The notes under the pieces were generated by a model. That model searched no databases. It had not been told where the DNA came from and was given only the letters and a program-made list of their open reading frames with translations. Below, one piece after another: positions 48,871 through 57,991 of a stretch of DNA of 64,000 bases. A program made the translations under genes and the position numbers. How positions within the stretch are numbered: the first letter of the stretch is position 1; each line of letters starts with the position of its first letter. Origin of the DNA: Moraxella boevrei DSM 14165 (GTDB lineage: Bacteria > Pseudomonadota > Gammaproteobacteria > Pseudomonadales > Moraxellaceae); contig NZ_KB903804.1 of the NCBI RefSeq assembly GCF_000379845.1, forward strand, positions 2,328 to 66,327. Direction: 5' to 3'.

Positions 48871-50571
48871 ATGTCAACGACAAACAACCACGAAGCAACT
48901 TTTAACCATTCACAAAGCCCCAACCCAAACAATGAAAATTTGGCAACTGGTTTAAAACTTGCTATTGTTCAAGAAAAATTTATGGTCGGCGATGTGATAG
49001 GCAATGCCAAAAAAATGGTCGCATTGGCAAATTCCGCCCGTGAAAAAGGGGCAAATTTAATCATTTTCCCAGAACTTGCGTTATTGGGTTATCCACCTGA
49101 AGACTTGCTGTTACGCCCAAGCCTTGCTAGTCGTGTAAAAATGGCGTTTGAACGATTATTTAGCGTCAAAGATATCGTGATGTTGGTCGGTTATCCGCAT
49201 ATTGACCAATATGGTACGTTTAACTCGGTGGCGGTAGTGCATAATGGGCAACAAAAAGCCTTTTATCACAAGCAACATTTGCCAAATTATGGTGTATTTG
49301 ATGAACGCCGTTATTTTAGCAAAGGTCAAAATCAGGTATTGTTTGATTACCAAGGCTTAACAATTGGTTTGTTAATTTGTGAAGATTTATGGCAAGAACA
49401 ACCAACCAAATTGCTCAAAGAAAAAGGGGCGGATTTGATTGTGTGTATCAATGCTTCGCCGTTTGAACAACATAAGCAAGAACAACGCAAAGCCCTGTTA
49501 AAACAACGTGCGAGTGAACATCAACTGCCAATCGTGTATGCCAATAGCGTAGGTGGACAGGATGATTTGGTATTTGACGGCGGTTCTATGGTGGTGGATG
49601 CCCATGGCAGTGTGATGCATGAAGCCCCACGCTTTTTGCCACATACACTGTACGCATCAATACGCATGAATGATGACCAAAAACTGACACTGTCACAACA
49701 ACGTAAAGCTCCGTTAGCATTAGGACAAATCGCCGAAACTTATCAAGCCTTGGTGGTCGGTTTGCGAGATTATGTGCAACATTCAGGTTTTAAAAGCGTG
49801 TTAGTCGGTTTGTCAGGGGGCTTAGATTCGGCGTTAACTCTGTGCATTGCGGTTGATGCGTTAGGAGCGGACAAAGTATATGCGGTGAGTATGCCAAGCC
49901 AACACACGCTTCCTGCTAGCGTGAACGATGCTAAGCAACAAGCCCAACGCTTGAATGTATCATTTACCATTTGCCCCATTCATTCAGCAATTGATGGTTT
50001 ACGTCACACGCTTGACCCAATCTTTAGCCACACGCCGACTGATATTACCGAGATTAACCTAGAAGCCCGTGCAAGGGGTACGGTACTCATGGCGTTGTCA
50101 AATAAATTTGGGCAACTGGTACTCACCGCAGGTAACAAAACTGAAATGGCAGTCGGCGATACCACCCTGTACGGCGATATGGCAGGCGGTTTTGACGTAT
50201 TAAAAGATGTTTATAAAACTCAAGTGTATGCCCTAGCCAACTACCGTAATCGCCTAGAAGACACGCCAGTTATCCCTGAACAACTGGTAAATCGTCCAGA
50301 ATTACAAGATAATTTGCATATTTTAGATGATTATGAAAAATTAGACAAAATTTTGGAATTATACATTGACAAAGATTTTGGTTTTGATGCGATTATTGAA
50401 GCAGGTTATGACAAAGATGTGGTACAACAAGTGCTAACCATGGTTGATCGCAACGAATATAAACGCCGTCAAGCACCGATTGGCACAAAAATCAGTCATA
50501 AAGCCTTTGCTAGAGAGCGTCGTTATCCACTCGTCAATCATTGGACGCTTGAGATGCCAAAGTTAAATTGA
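48871..50571 (+). CDS. nadE: Glutamine-dependent NAD+ synthetase
   Basis: The 566-residue two-domain enzyme makes NAD+ from deamido-NAD+ using ammonia from glutamine. The N-terminal nitrilase-type amidase domain has Glu68 (FPELALLGY), Lys134 (HKQHLPNYGVFDERRYF) and Cys170 (LICEDLW); the C-terminal synthetase has the P-loop SGGLDS (315-320). An AAAGGA ribosome site precedes the ATG. Its N-terminus carries about 27 extra Asn/Ser-rich residues before the domain. A MITE lies immediately upstream and a terminator downstream. Confidence 0.96.
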   Translation: MSTTNNHEATFNHSQSPNPNNENLATGLKLAIVQEKFMVGDVIGNAKKMVALANSAREKGANLIIFPELALLGYPPEDLLLRPSLASRVKMAFERLFSVKDIVMLVGYPHIDQYGTFNSVAVVHNGQQKAFYHKQHLPNYGVFDERRYFSKGQNQVLFDYQGLTIGLLICEDLWQEQPTKLLKEKGADLIVCINASPFEQHKQEQRKALLKQRASEHQLPIVYANSVGGQDDLVFDGGSMVVDAHGSVMHEAPRFLPHTLYASIRMNDDQKLTLSQQRKAPLALGQIAETYQALVVGLRDYVQHSGFKSVLVGLSGGLDSALTLCIAVDALGADKVYAVSMPSQHTLPASVNDAKQQAQRLNVSFTICPIHSAIDGLRHTLDPIFSHTPTDITEINLEARARGTVLMALSNKFGQLVLTAGNKTEMAVGDTTLYGDMAGGFDVLKDVYKTQVYALANYRNRLEDTPVIPEQLVNRPELQDNLHILDDYEKLDKILELYIDKDFGFDAIIEAGYDKDVVQQVLTMVDRNEYKRRQAPIGTKISHKAFARERRYPLVNHWTLEMPKLN

Positions 50572-50592
50572 TTGTTACTATAAAATACACCT

Positions 50593-50618
50593 AAGGCGTA
50601 TTTGGTTACGCCTTTTTC
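50593..50618 (+). terminator. Terminator of nadE
   Basis: AAGGCGTA and TACGCCTT pair around TTTGGT and are followed by TTT, 21 bases after the nadE stop. Confidence 0.85.
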
Positions 50619-50644
50619 TTATCCAATCTTTAACATTATTCCCC

Positions 50645-51145
50645 ATGAGAACTTATCCATTTATCCAAATTTTTGTTGCAAAACAACACCTGATTTTACA
50701 GTTGTCTGAGCAACATTTTACAAGTTTTGTAATTTCTACTGCCAAAAACGGTGTTGGACAACAAAACGGCTCAGGTCGTACACCGCTTGGCAAGCATCAA
50801 ATTTGTGAAAAATTTGGCGAAAATTTACCGATAAATAGCGTCTTTGTTGCTCGGCAATTTACAGGGGAAATTTATGATGACGTTTTGGCAAAGCAATTTC
50901 CTGATAGGGATTGGATTTTGACACGGATTTTGTGGCTAGACGGCTGTGAACAAGGTTTCAATCAAGGTAAAAATGCCCTTGGCAATTGTGACACTCGCAG
51001 TCGTTATATTTATATCCATGGCACGCCAGAGTGTGAGCCGATGGGCATACCGATGTCACACGGCTGTATCAGAATGCGAAATGCGGATATTTTGGCGATT
51101 TTTGACCAAGTAAGCGTTGGCACAATCGTTGAAATTTTTCCCTAA
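50645..51145 (+). CDS. YkuD-domain protein without signal peptide (L,D-carboxypeptidase/transpeptidase, ElsL-like)
   Basis: The 166-residue protein is essentially one YkuD catalytic domain: IHGTPE with His125 and MSHGCIRM with Cys141, the Cys-His active site of L,D-transpeptidases. It has no signal peptide or membrane helix, which is unusual for enzymes that act on periplasmic peptidoglycan. Acinetobacter ElsL (formerly LdtK) has this plan and is a cytoplasmic L,D-carboxypeptidase that trims tetrapeptides during murein recycling. By analogy that is the more likely role here; cross-linking activity is the alternative. It lies 73 bases after nadE and 20 before the next gene. Confidence 0.85.
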   Translation: MRTYPFIQIFVAKQHLILQLSEQHFTSFVISTAKNGVGQQNGSGRTPLGKHQICEKFGENLPINSVFVARQFTGEIYDDVLAKQFPDRDWILTRILWLDGCEQGFNQGKNALGNCDTRSRYIYIHGTPECEPMGIPMSHGCIRMRNADILAIFDQVSVGTIVEIFP

Positions 51146-51165
51146 TTTTTATCATAACAGTTAAA

Positions 51166-51681
51166 ATGATGTTAACCAAATATTTTCAATCTAAATTTAC
51201 TCGTGGTATTTGTTTTATACTGATATGGCTAAGTTTATCGCTTATCATCAATTTTTTTACCAAGCCAGATTTTCAAAAACCGATTAACGCTGAAACTTTT
51301 AGCATTTGTGCCCAAAAAAATCAAGAAAACGACCATGAACCACCGTTACCACTGTATTCACTCATAGATTATCACGCCAATCCACAAAATTTTCGCCTAT
51401 GCCAAGCCCCCTATCAGCAAGCATTAGCAAGTAGCATTTTTCGCTTACGATTTGAGCAAAAAAAGGATGGTAGTTTTGTATTAATGACATGGAATGATAG
51501 CATGGGTGATCCTTTAGAATACCATTATAGGGTTGTTAATACATCACCAACACCTGTCATCGAGCCGATTGGTTGGCGACATGGTACAGCAATGGCTTTA
51601 GGGTTAAGTTATTTTTTCGGATTAATCATCAGTACCCTCATTTATAAAATTATTAAACGAAAAATGACAACACAAAAATAA
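51166..51681 (+). CDS. Hypothetical membrane protein with two membrane helices
   Basis: The 171-residue protein has an N-terminal helix (residues 13-32, GICFILIWLSLSLIINFF) and a C-terminal helix (about 143-163, LGLSYFFGLIISTLIYKII). Between them lies a soluble domain of about 110 residues with two Cys, probably periplasmic. It ends in a positively charged tail (KRKMTTQK). No family is recognised. It follows the YkuD gene closely and shares its transcription unit, so a cell-envelope role is possible but unproven. Confidence 0.7.
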   Translation: MMLTKYFQSKFTRGICFILIWLSLSLIINFFTKPDFQKPINAETFSICAQKNQENDHEPPLPLYSLIDYHANPQNFRLCQAPYQQALASSIFRLRFEQKKDGSFVLMTWNDSMGDPLEYHYRVVNTSPTPVIEPIGWRHGTAMALGLSYFFGLIISTLIYKIIKRKMTTQK

Positions 51682-51717
51682 AAATGCGAATGTCAAAATT
51701 TGACAGTCACATTTTTT
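51680..51717. terminator. Bidirectional terminator
   Basis: TGTCAA/TTGACA forms the inner stem and AAAAATG/CATTTTT the outer one, with T-runs on both strands between two convergent genes. Confidence 0.7.
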
Positions 51718-51740
51718 AATTTTTAAAAAAAATATTAAAA

Positions 51741-52811
51741 TTATTTAGCTTTACCGTGCGTTGTCACAGGCGTGGTATCTACATTGACCGCCTTTTGCAA
51801 TACCGTATCAGAAAAAGTTAGACCTTGTAATTGGGCGTGTTTTGGGCTAACGTATAACGTCAAATCATTCATCACGGCAGGGGGAACTTGGGTGACAGGC
51901 GTACCGTCAAGGATTTTTACCACCATTTTGCCTGTTGCACGCCCAAAGTCATAGTCATTCACCCCCAACGCTGCCGCCGCCCCACGTCGTACACTAAACT
52001 CATCCGATGCAATAATCGGTAATTTTAAAGTATTGGCAGACTCTACCATTGACTCCATGGCCGATGCGACATTGTTGTCCATTGACGTATAGATGATTTG
52101 GGCTTTGCCATCTAGGGCTTTGGTCGCCATCCCGATTTCGTTGGGGCGATTGGTTGGCATTTCTACCAGTTTTAGCCCACGTTTTGGTAATTCAGCATTT
52201 AAATCATTTTTTAGCGATGATGCGTTCATCTCGCCTGCACTGTACACATAGCCGATTGATTTGACATTTGGCATAATTTGTTGCATAAAATCCAACTGTG
52301 GGGCTAATGGTAATTGGCTAGAAAGCCCTGTAATATTGGCTTGGGTGGGTTTATTATTGCTGTCAATCAGCTTGGCAGCAACAGGGTTAGAAACAGCGGT
52401 ATAAACAATCGGAATATCTTTACTCGCTACTGCCATAGACTGGGCGGACGGTGTGGATAATGCCACAATCACATCAGGATTATCCGCAACAAACTGCTTA
52501 GAAATCTGCCCAACCGTGGCGGTATTGCCTTGTGCTGATTGAAAATTTACGGTCAAATTTTTACCCTGTTCATAACCTTGGGCTTCAATCTCATCAATCA
52601 CGCCTTGACGAATGGCATCTAACGATGGATGTTCCACAATCGCTGTAATCGCAACAGTTTTGGCGGTTTTTGTGGTGGCGGTACTTGCTTGGCTACTGTT
52701 TTGTGAGTTGCTCGCTAAGCCTTCCTTTGAACTGTTTTGTGTATTAGAACAAGCCGTTAAACCTACCACCGCAGACAACACGCTCAAGTGTAACGCTGAT
52801 AAAATTTTCAT
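51741..52811 (-). CDS. ABC transporter substrate-binding lipoprotein (TrpX/PF04392-like)
   Basis: From the ATG at 52811 (GGAG upstream) the product has 356 residues. It begins with a lipoprotein signal ending in the lipobox LTAC, then a Ser/Asn/Gln-rich linker and a two-lobed binding domain of the tryptophan/tyrosine-type family: VAITAIVEHPSLDAIRQGVIDE, VALSTPSAQSMAVASKDIPI, VYTAVSNPVAAKL, GMATKALDGKAQIIYTSMDN in parts. It should capture an amino-acid-like or other small ligand for import. The matching permease and ATPase genes normally follow but are absent here, so it is an orphan. The upstream ATG at 52856 is rejected because it would precede the signal. Confidence 0.85.
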   Translation of the reverse strand: MKILSALHLSVLSAVVGLTACSNTQNSSKEGLASNSQNSSQASTATTKTAKTVAITAIVEHPSLDAIRQGVIDEIEAQGYEQGKNLTVNFQSAQGNTATVGQISKQFVADNPDVIVALSTPSAQSMAVASKDIPIVYTAVSNPVAAKLIDSNNKPTQANITGLSSQLPLAPQLDFMQQIMPNVKSIGYVYSAGEMNASSLKNDLNAELPKRGLKLVEMPTNRPNEIGMATKALDGKAQIIYTSMDNNVASAMESMVESANTLKLPIIASDEFSVRRGAAAALGVNDYDFGRATGKMVVKILDGTPVTQVPPAVMNDLTLYVSPKHAQLQGLTFSDTVLQKAVNVDTTPVTTHGKAK

Positions 52812-52942
52812 CAAATTTCTCCAAAATAATTGTGTCGTTATACAAATACATTTCAATGTACTAGTTTAATAGTACACATCATAACATAAAATTTTGGTTA
52901 AACAAACTATTTTTTCAAAACGTTAAAAAATAACACCCAAAA

Positions 52943-53677
52943 TTAGGTTAAAAAAACTTGTGCAAATTGTAAATCTTCTGGAAAGGTCAATTTGATATTT
53001 TGTTGACTGCCTGCAACCAACATTGGTTTTTTGCCAAAATGCTCAAACAAGCTCGCTTCATCGGTAAAGGCAATCTTCTCATTAATTGCGATTGTCAAAT
53101 AGTCATACAAATCCACCAAGGGAAAAAGTTGGGGCGTTTGGGCAAGCCATAGCATACTTCTATCCAAGGTTTTATCGCTGACAACATATTGATTTTCAAG
53201 GTTTTGACTGACAAGGCTTTGTTGTTTTACCGTATCACGCATCGGCACTGCCAATAGTCCACCTGATTGATAATTTTTATCGCAAACAGTTTGAATTAAA
53301 TTTTTAATATCGCTTGGATTAACGCACGGTCTGCCCGCATCGTGTATCAATACCCAATGTGAATGTAAGTCGGAATTAACCGTATCATACACCGTTTCAA
53401 TCACCGCTTGCACGCCATAATAAACCGAGTTCATGCGTTCTGCACCACCCACCACCCAATGTATTGGCAAATCGAAATTCAGCGATTTTGCCCAACTGTC
53501 ATGGGCTGACACCACCAAATAACAACTGTCAATCGCTGACACTTGACTCAGTGCCGAGATAGTATGTTGCAACACGGTTTTACCGTGAATTTGACAATAT
53601 TGTTTAGGAATGCTCGTACCAAACCGCTTGCCCACACCTGCTGCGACCACAACCGTATGAATAATATTTTTTTTCAT
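52943..53677 (-). CDS. ispD: IspD: 2-C-methyl-D-erythritol 4-phosphate cytidylyltransferase
   Basis: The 244-residue enzyme transfers CMP to MEP in the non-mevalonate isoprenoid pathway. The nucleotide-binding start VVVAAGVGKRFGTSIPKQY is the family signature; HDAGRPCV and the C-terminal TDEASLFEHFGKKPMLVAGS region follow. It lies 36 bases downstream of ftsB, the conserved ftsB-ispD arrangement; ispF is not next to it. Confidence 0.95.
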   Translation of the reverse strand: MKKNIIHTVVVAAGVGKRFGTSIPKQYCQIHGKTVLQHTISALSQVSAIDSCYLVVSAHDSWAKSLNFDLPIHWVVGGAERMNSVYYGVQAVIETVYDTVNSDLHSHWVLIHDAGRPCVNPSDIKNLIQTVCDKNYQSGGLLAVPMRDTVKQQSLVSQNLENQYVVSDKTLDRSMLWLAQTPQLFPLVDLYDYLTIAINEKIAFTDEASLFEHFGKKPMLVAGSQQNIKLTFPEDLQFAQVFLT

Positions 53678-53713
53678 GATAATAGAAGTTACAAATAATT
53701 AAATTTTGATAAA

Positions 53714-54100
53714 TTATGGATGATTCGGGTTATCACCATTATCGGTATGTTGTTGGCTATCCGATTGGTTGTCATAGGGTTGATACAGCGGTGCTTGCGT
53801 ATCAAATGTGGTGGTTGCGGTGGACATTTGCACAAAGGTTTCACCTGATTTTATCAAGCCCAAATCTGCTCTTGCATGTTCTTCTACCGCTTCTAGCCCA
53901 TTTTTGAGGTCTTTGACATCGGCTAATAACACTTTATTGGCTTTTTGTTGTTCATCGTTGATATATTGTTGTTCGGCGATTTGTTTGTTTAACAGTGTCA
54001 AATCTCGGTGTCCATTCGTGCCAAACCAATATTGGTATTGCAAGGCTAATAACACCACAATGGCAAACAATATCATCATCACTTGGCGAATGTAAATCAT
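53714..54100 (-). CDS. ftsB: FtsB: cell division protein (DivIC family)
   Basis: The 128-residue bitopic protein links FtsL and FtsQ in the divisome. It has an N-terminal membrane helix (residues 7-24), a periplasmic leucine-zipper coiled coil (LNKQIAEQQYINDEQQKANK, LLADVKDLKNGLEAVEEHAR) and the conserved ARADLGLIKSGETFVQ motif. The Gln/Asp/Asn-rich C-terminal tail after residue 95 is longer than in E. coli FtsB (103 residues). It precedes ispD. Confidence 0.92.
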   Translation of the reverse strand: MIYIRQVMMILFAIVVLLALQYQYWFGTNGHRDLTLLNKQIAEQQYINDEQQKANKVLLADVKDLKNGLEAVEEHARADLGLIKSGETFVQMSTATTTFDTQAPLYQPYDNQSDSQQHTDNGDNPNHP

Positions 54101-54141
54101 ACTACAACTCGTTGATAAATAACAGGATAATTCCTTTAATA

Positions 54142-54176
54142 AAAAACCCCAAACCTAAAAAAGATTTGGGGTTTTT
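54142..54176 (-). terminator. Terminator of tRNA-Asp
   Basis: AAAAACCCCAAA and TTTGGGGTTTTT pair around an 11-base loop and end in a T-run on the minus strand, 7 bases after the tRNA. Confidence 0.85.
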
Positions 54177-54182
54177 GGATAA

Positions 54183-54259
54183 TGGCGCAGCGGACGGGAC
54201 TCGAACCCGCGACCCCCGGCGTGACAGGCCGGTATTCTAACCGACTGAACTACCACTGC
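54183..54259 (-). tRNA. tRNA-Asp (anticodon GTC)
   Basis: A 77-nt cloverleaf on the minus strand has acceptor GCAGTGG/CCGCTGC (one G-U pair), anticodon loop CTGTCAC reading GTC, discriminator G, encoded CCA, and the body TAGTTCAGTCGGTTAGAATA typical of tRNA-Asp. Confidence 0.95.
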
Positions 54260-54298
54260 GTATAAAACTGATTGCCATTGTCGGTTGGCTTGTTGCGT

Positions 54299-54326
54299 AT
54301 TATAGCGTTTTTTGTGACATTGTCAA
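54299..54326 (-). promoter_or_regulatory. Consensus sigma-70 promoter of tRNA-Asp
   Basis: On the minus strand perfect TTGACA (54326-54321) and TATAAT (54304-54299) boxes are spaced by 16 bases, 39 bases before the tRNA. Confidence 0.85.
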
Positions 54327-54399
54327 CTAGATTTTTAAAAATTTGTGAAATTTTTAACATTTTTTCTAGTCCCCATTTTTGCCAATCCAACCCTTTTAA

Positions 54400-55593
54400 T
54401 TAACGCTCACCCAAACCTTCGGATAAGGTTTTGGTGATTGGTTTGGTTAAATAGTTTAATACGGTACGTTCTAAGGCTTTGATTTCAACGGTTGCGGTCA
54501 TACCCGGACGGATAACGATATCTTTTTCACGTCCTTGAAATTCCGCCCCTTTGATGTGGATTTGCACACGGTAATAGGGTTCTTGACCTTTTGGGGTTTG
54601 TTCCATCAGCGTGTCTGGGCTAATATAGCTGACCGTGCCGTTCATCGCCCCAAAAATTGAGTAATCATACGCATCTAGCTTGACATTGGCGGTCTGCCCT
54701 TCTTTGACATAGGCGATATCAGCAGGTTTGACTTTGGCTTCCACAATCAAATCGCTAGAGGTTGGCAAAAGCTCCATGATGACTTCCCCCGGTTTTACCA
54801 CACCGCCCACGGTATTAATTTTGATGTTATTTACAATGCCGTCTGTCGGTGAGTTCAGGCGTTTTTCCTGTAACACTTGGCTACGGTCTCGCATTTGCTC
54901 TTCTTCGGATTGTAAATCTTCTTGGGCTTTGGTGAGTTCGGTTTGGGCTTCTTCAAAATATTTGTTACGTTTGTTATTAATTTGGGCTTCAATATCTGCC
55001 ACTTGACGGCGTAATTTTATCACGTCCGCTTGGCTCACATCGCCATGTGCCAATAAGGGCTCATTCATGGCAAGCTCTTGTTTTGCCAACACCAACATAT
55101 TTTTTAACGATGCGACATCTTGGTCAATCGCTTGTTTTCGGCGGTTGTAAAGTTGGGTTTGGTTCACCACATATTCGCTAAATTTTTGCACATCGTCTGA
55201 AAATTTTAACGGTTTGTCAAAAATTTCTGCTTCTAGACGGGCAATTTTGGCTCTCAAGGCAGCAATTTTACTCGCTGAATTATCCACGGCGGCTTTGGCA
55301 CGTTCTTCTTCTAGTACAATTAATAATTGTCCTTTTTTGACCGCATCGCCTTCTTTTACCAAAAGTTGGGTTAAAATACCACCTTCAGATGCTTGAACTT
55401 CTTGGGTTCTGGCACTGGCAATCACGGTGGCAGTGGCTCGGGTAACTTGGTCAATTTTGGCAAAAGCCGCCCAAGTTACCAAGGTGATAATGGCAATTAA
55501 GGCTATCCACACTGTCCAACGGGCTTTGCTGGTGTTGGGTTGGGCGGATTGGTATTGAAAATTACTGGGGTTATTAGGGTTGTTTGGGTTCAT
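54400..55593 (-). CDS. HlyD-family adapter of a type I secretion system (LapC-like)
   Basis: The 397-residue membrane fusion protein has an N-terminal membrane helix (residues 25-45, WTVWIALIAIITLVTWAAF), a lipoyl half (GGILTQLLVKEGDAVKKGQLL), a long coiled-coil hairpin with Asp/Glu/Lys-rich helices (about 125-250), the second lipoyl half and a C-terminal beta-barrel region with RPGMTATVEI. It links the ABC exporter upstream to the TolC-like channel. It is the last of three genes in the order channel, ABC, adapter, as in LapE-LapB-LapC adhesin exporters. The gap to the ABC gene is 65 bases. Confidence 0.9.
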   Translation of the reverse strand: MNPNNPNNPSNFQYQSAQPNTSKARWTVWIALIAIITLVTWAAFAKIDQVTRATATVIASARTQEVQASEGGILTQLLVKEGDAVKKGQLLIVLEEERAKAAVDNSASKIAALRAKIARLEAEIFDKPLKFSDDVQKFSEYVVNQTQLYNRRKQAIDQDVASLKNMLVLAKQELAMNEPLLAHGDVSQADVIKLRRQVADIEAQINNKRNKYFEEAQTELTKAQEDLQSEEEQMRDRSQVLQEKRLNSPTDGIVNNIKINTVGGVVKPGEVIMELLPTSSDLIVEAKVKPADIAYVKEGQTANVKLDAYDYSIFGAMNGTVSYISPDTLMEQTPKGQEPYYRVQIHIKGAEFQGREKDIVIRPGMTATVEIKALERTVLNYLTKPITKTLSEGLGER

Positions 55594-55658
55594 CGTTTAC
55601 TCGGTTATCATTTTGACAAATTGACAAAAATGTTAAAAATCTAGATAAAAATGCCACC

Positions 55659-57911
55659 TTAAGCCGTTGGCGGTTGCCCGTCACTTGGGTTTGAGTTTTG
55701 GTTTGGATTATCGCCCTGTTGTTGTGCCAATTTACGGCGGGCTTCTTGTTGGGCGATGGCTTTTTGGCGAGCGTCTTCTTCATTTTTTTGTAATTGGGCT
55801 AATACCGCTTGTTTTGGTCCATCCATGACGATTTGGTTATTTGCCATGATAATAATGCGGTCAACCAAATTGAGTAACGCCATTTTGTGGGTAGAAACAA
55901 TCAAGGTTTTACCCCCTTTTTGCAGTTCTTGGGCGATGACTTGCAAACATTGTTGTTCCTGCACGTTATCCATGGAGGCAGTCGGTTCGTCCAGTAGCCA
56001 AACGGTTGGTTGCGTAAGCACCAAGCGAGTAAAAGCAACCAGCTGTTTTTGTCCGCCCGATAAGCCTTTACCACCTTCGCTAATCGGCAAATCAATCCCG
56101 CTAGAATGCGATGATACCAAACGCATTAGCCCTGTTCGTACCAACGCATGTTGCAAAACATCGTCTGGCGGTGTGGGCATTCCGATTAATAAATTTTCTC
56201 GCAACGTACCTTGAAATAAACGGTGGTCTTGTTGCAAATATCCAACTTGTTCACTCAGACTTTCTCGACTGATTTGGTTAATGTCTAAACCGTCCAATAG
56301 CACACGCCCTTCGGTCGTACCGTATAAACCTGACAACAGTTTTAACAAAGTAGATTTACCCGAACCAATCGCCCCCAAAATCGCCACCCGTTCGCCTGCA
56401 CGGATGGTTAGTTGTGGTACTTGTAACGCTGGGCGATCATTGCCTGCATATTTGAACACCACGCCGTCCGCTTGATAGTTACCTTGAATGCGAGACGGTG
56501 ATAACGGATAATTCACGCCATCATTGTCTTGGGCAAGGGTAAACAATTTTTCAATATTGGCTTGAGCAGCTTTGGCATGCGAATATTGCATGAGCAAACT
56601 TGGTACTGCCATAATCGGTGCTAAAATCCGACCTCCCAAAATCGTACACGCAATCAAGCCCCCAGTTGTCAATTGCCCTGTCATCACGATATACGCCCCA
56701 ACAATCACAATCCCCACATAGCTAATTTGCTGAAGCATTTGCACCGCATAGTTGAGATTGTCATTGATATGTTTGACTTTTAAATCGTTGTTAATGGTGG
56801 TATTCATTACGTTTAACCAACGAGACAAAAATTTCCAGTTACCTGCCCCTGCTTTAATGGTTTCCATGCCTTCAACAGTTTCTACCAAAATTCCTGTTTT
56901 GGCATAGGACGCCGCCGCCCCTTCAGCCGCCGCTTTGTCCATTTTGGTACGGCTTGACAAACCAATACTAATGCCAATAATCCCTGCCAAAATCGGAATT
57001 AATGACAACCAAGGTGAGCCAATTGCCCCAATGATAATGATAAACAAAATGCTCATCGGCAAATCAACCAAGGTAAACAAAGTTGATGCGGTAAAAAAAC
57101 TACGCACTTGCTCATAACCACGAAGCTGAGCCGCTAGTGACCCTACCGACCCTGGCATTTGGTCAACCCGCACTTTTAACAAACGCTCAAAAATATCTCT
57201 GGATAAATTCTGGTCAAGGCTCACCACCATTTTATCCATAATTTTGGAACGGGCAAACTTCATAAACATTTCAAACAAAATCACCAACGCCACGCCTGAT
57301 GACAAGATTATCAGCGTATACTCACTGCGAGTTGGGATAACACGGTCATACACTTGCATAGAAAACAGCGATGATGCCAATGCCAAAAAGTTAATAATCA
57401 GCGATGCAATCACCGCTTCGGCGACCACACCTTTATGTTTGCTTAAGTTATTATTTAGCAAATTGCGAAAGCTAATTTTACGTTTTTCAACATGTTGGTC
57501 AGAAAGCTGAATTTTGGCAATAAACACAAATTCATGACTTTGACAACGCATTGCTTGGTTAATTTTTTGAAACAACCATTGATTAGGGGCGGTTTGTTGT
57601 ACAATTCTACCCCAACCATACTGCGGATGATACGCCAGCAACGGCATATACGCACCATCAGGCTGTGGCATGATTTTTGGCAAATCGTGGATACCCAAAA
57701 TCTGCAACAAAGTCAACACCTTATCGGTTGGCTCTGCCAATGGGTCAATATTGGCAATACTGCTATGCAAGCGATTTTTATCAATCGGAAAGCCCTGCTC
57801 TTTTAGCAAGGTAGATACTGCTTCTGCCAACTCTTGCGATTGGTTAGCTTGGGTTGGGATTGGCTGATGTGTGGTGTTTTGTGTTTGTTGTGTGTTATTT
57901 TGGTTCAGCAT
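55659..57911 (-). CDS. Type I secretion ABC transporter (LapB/LssB-like permease/ATPase)
   Basis: The 750-residue inner-membrane protein has an N-terminal C39-peptidase-like domain without the catalytic Cys/His (residues about 25-150), so it is a substrate-docking domain. A six-helix membrane domain follows (about 165-440), then an ATPase with Walker A GAIGSGKST (near 511), signature LSGGQKQ, Walker B VWLLDEPTASMD and the switch His in STHKMAL. Proteins of this type export large RTX or biofilm adhesins. A Gln/Pro/Asn-rich tail ends the protein. No substrate gene is visible nearby. Confidence 0.92.
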   Translation of the reverse strand: MLNQNNTQQTQNTTHQPIPTQANQSQELAEAVSTLLKEQGFPIDKNRLHSSIANIDPLAEPTDKVLTLLQILGIHDLPKIMPQPDGAYMPLLAYHPQYGWGRIVQQTAPNQWLFQKINQAMRCQSHEFVFIAKIQLSDQHVEKRKISFRNLLNNNLSKHKGVVAEAVIASLIINFLALASSLFSMQVYDRVIPTRSEYTLIILSSGVALVILFEMFMKFARSKIMDKMVVSLDQNLSRDIFERLLKVRVDQMPGSVGSLAAQLRGYEQVRSFFTASTLFTLVDLPMSILFIIIIGAIGSPWLSLIPILAGIIGISIGLSSRTKMDKAAAEGAAASYAKTGILVETVEGMETIKAGAGNWKFLSRWLNVMNTTINNDLKVKHINDNLNYAVQMLQQISYVGIVIVGAYIVMTGQLTTGGLIACTILGGRILAPIMAVPSLLMQYSHAKAAQANIEKLFTLAQDNDGVNYPLSPSRIQGNYQADGVVFKYAGNDRPALQVPQLTIRAGERVAILGAIGSGKSTLLKLLSGLYGTTEGRVLLDGLDINQISRESLSEQVGYLQQDHRLFQGTLRENLLIGMPTPPDDVLQHALVRTGLMRLVSSHSSGIDLPISEGGKGLSGGQKQLVAFTRLVLTQPTVWLLDEPTASMDNVQEQQCLQVIAQELQKGGKTLIVSTHKMALLNLVDRIIIMANNQIVMDGPKQAVLAQLQKNEEDARQKAIAQQEARRKLAQQQGDNPNQNSNPSDGQPPTA

Positions 57912-57991
57912 TATGTTGCCTTAAAAAATCAAGCATTTGGTTAAAAATGCAAAAATTATGGTTTATTTTTTATAAAAAATCTCATCTAAAT

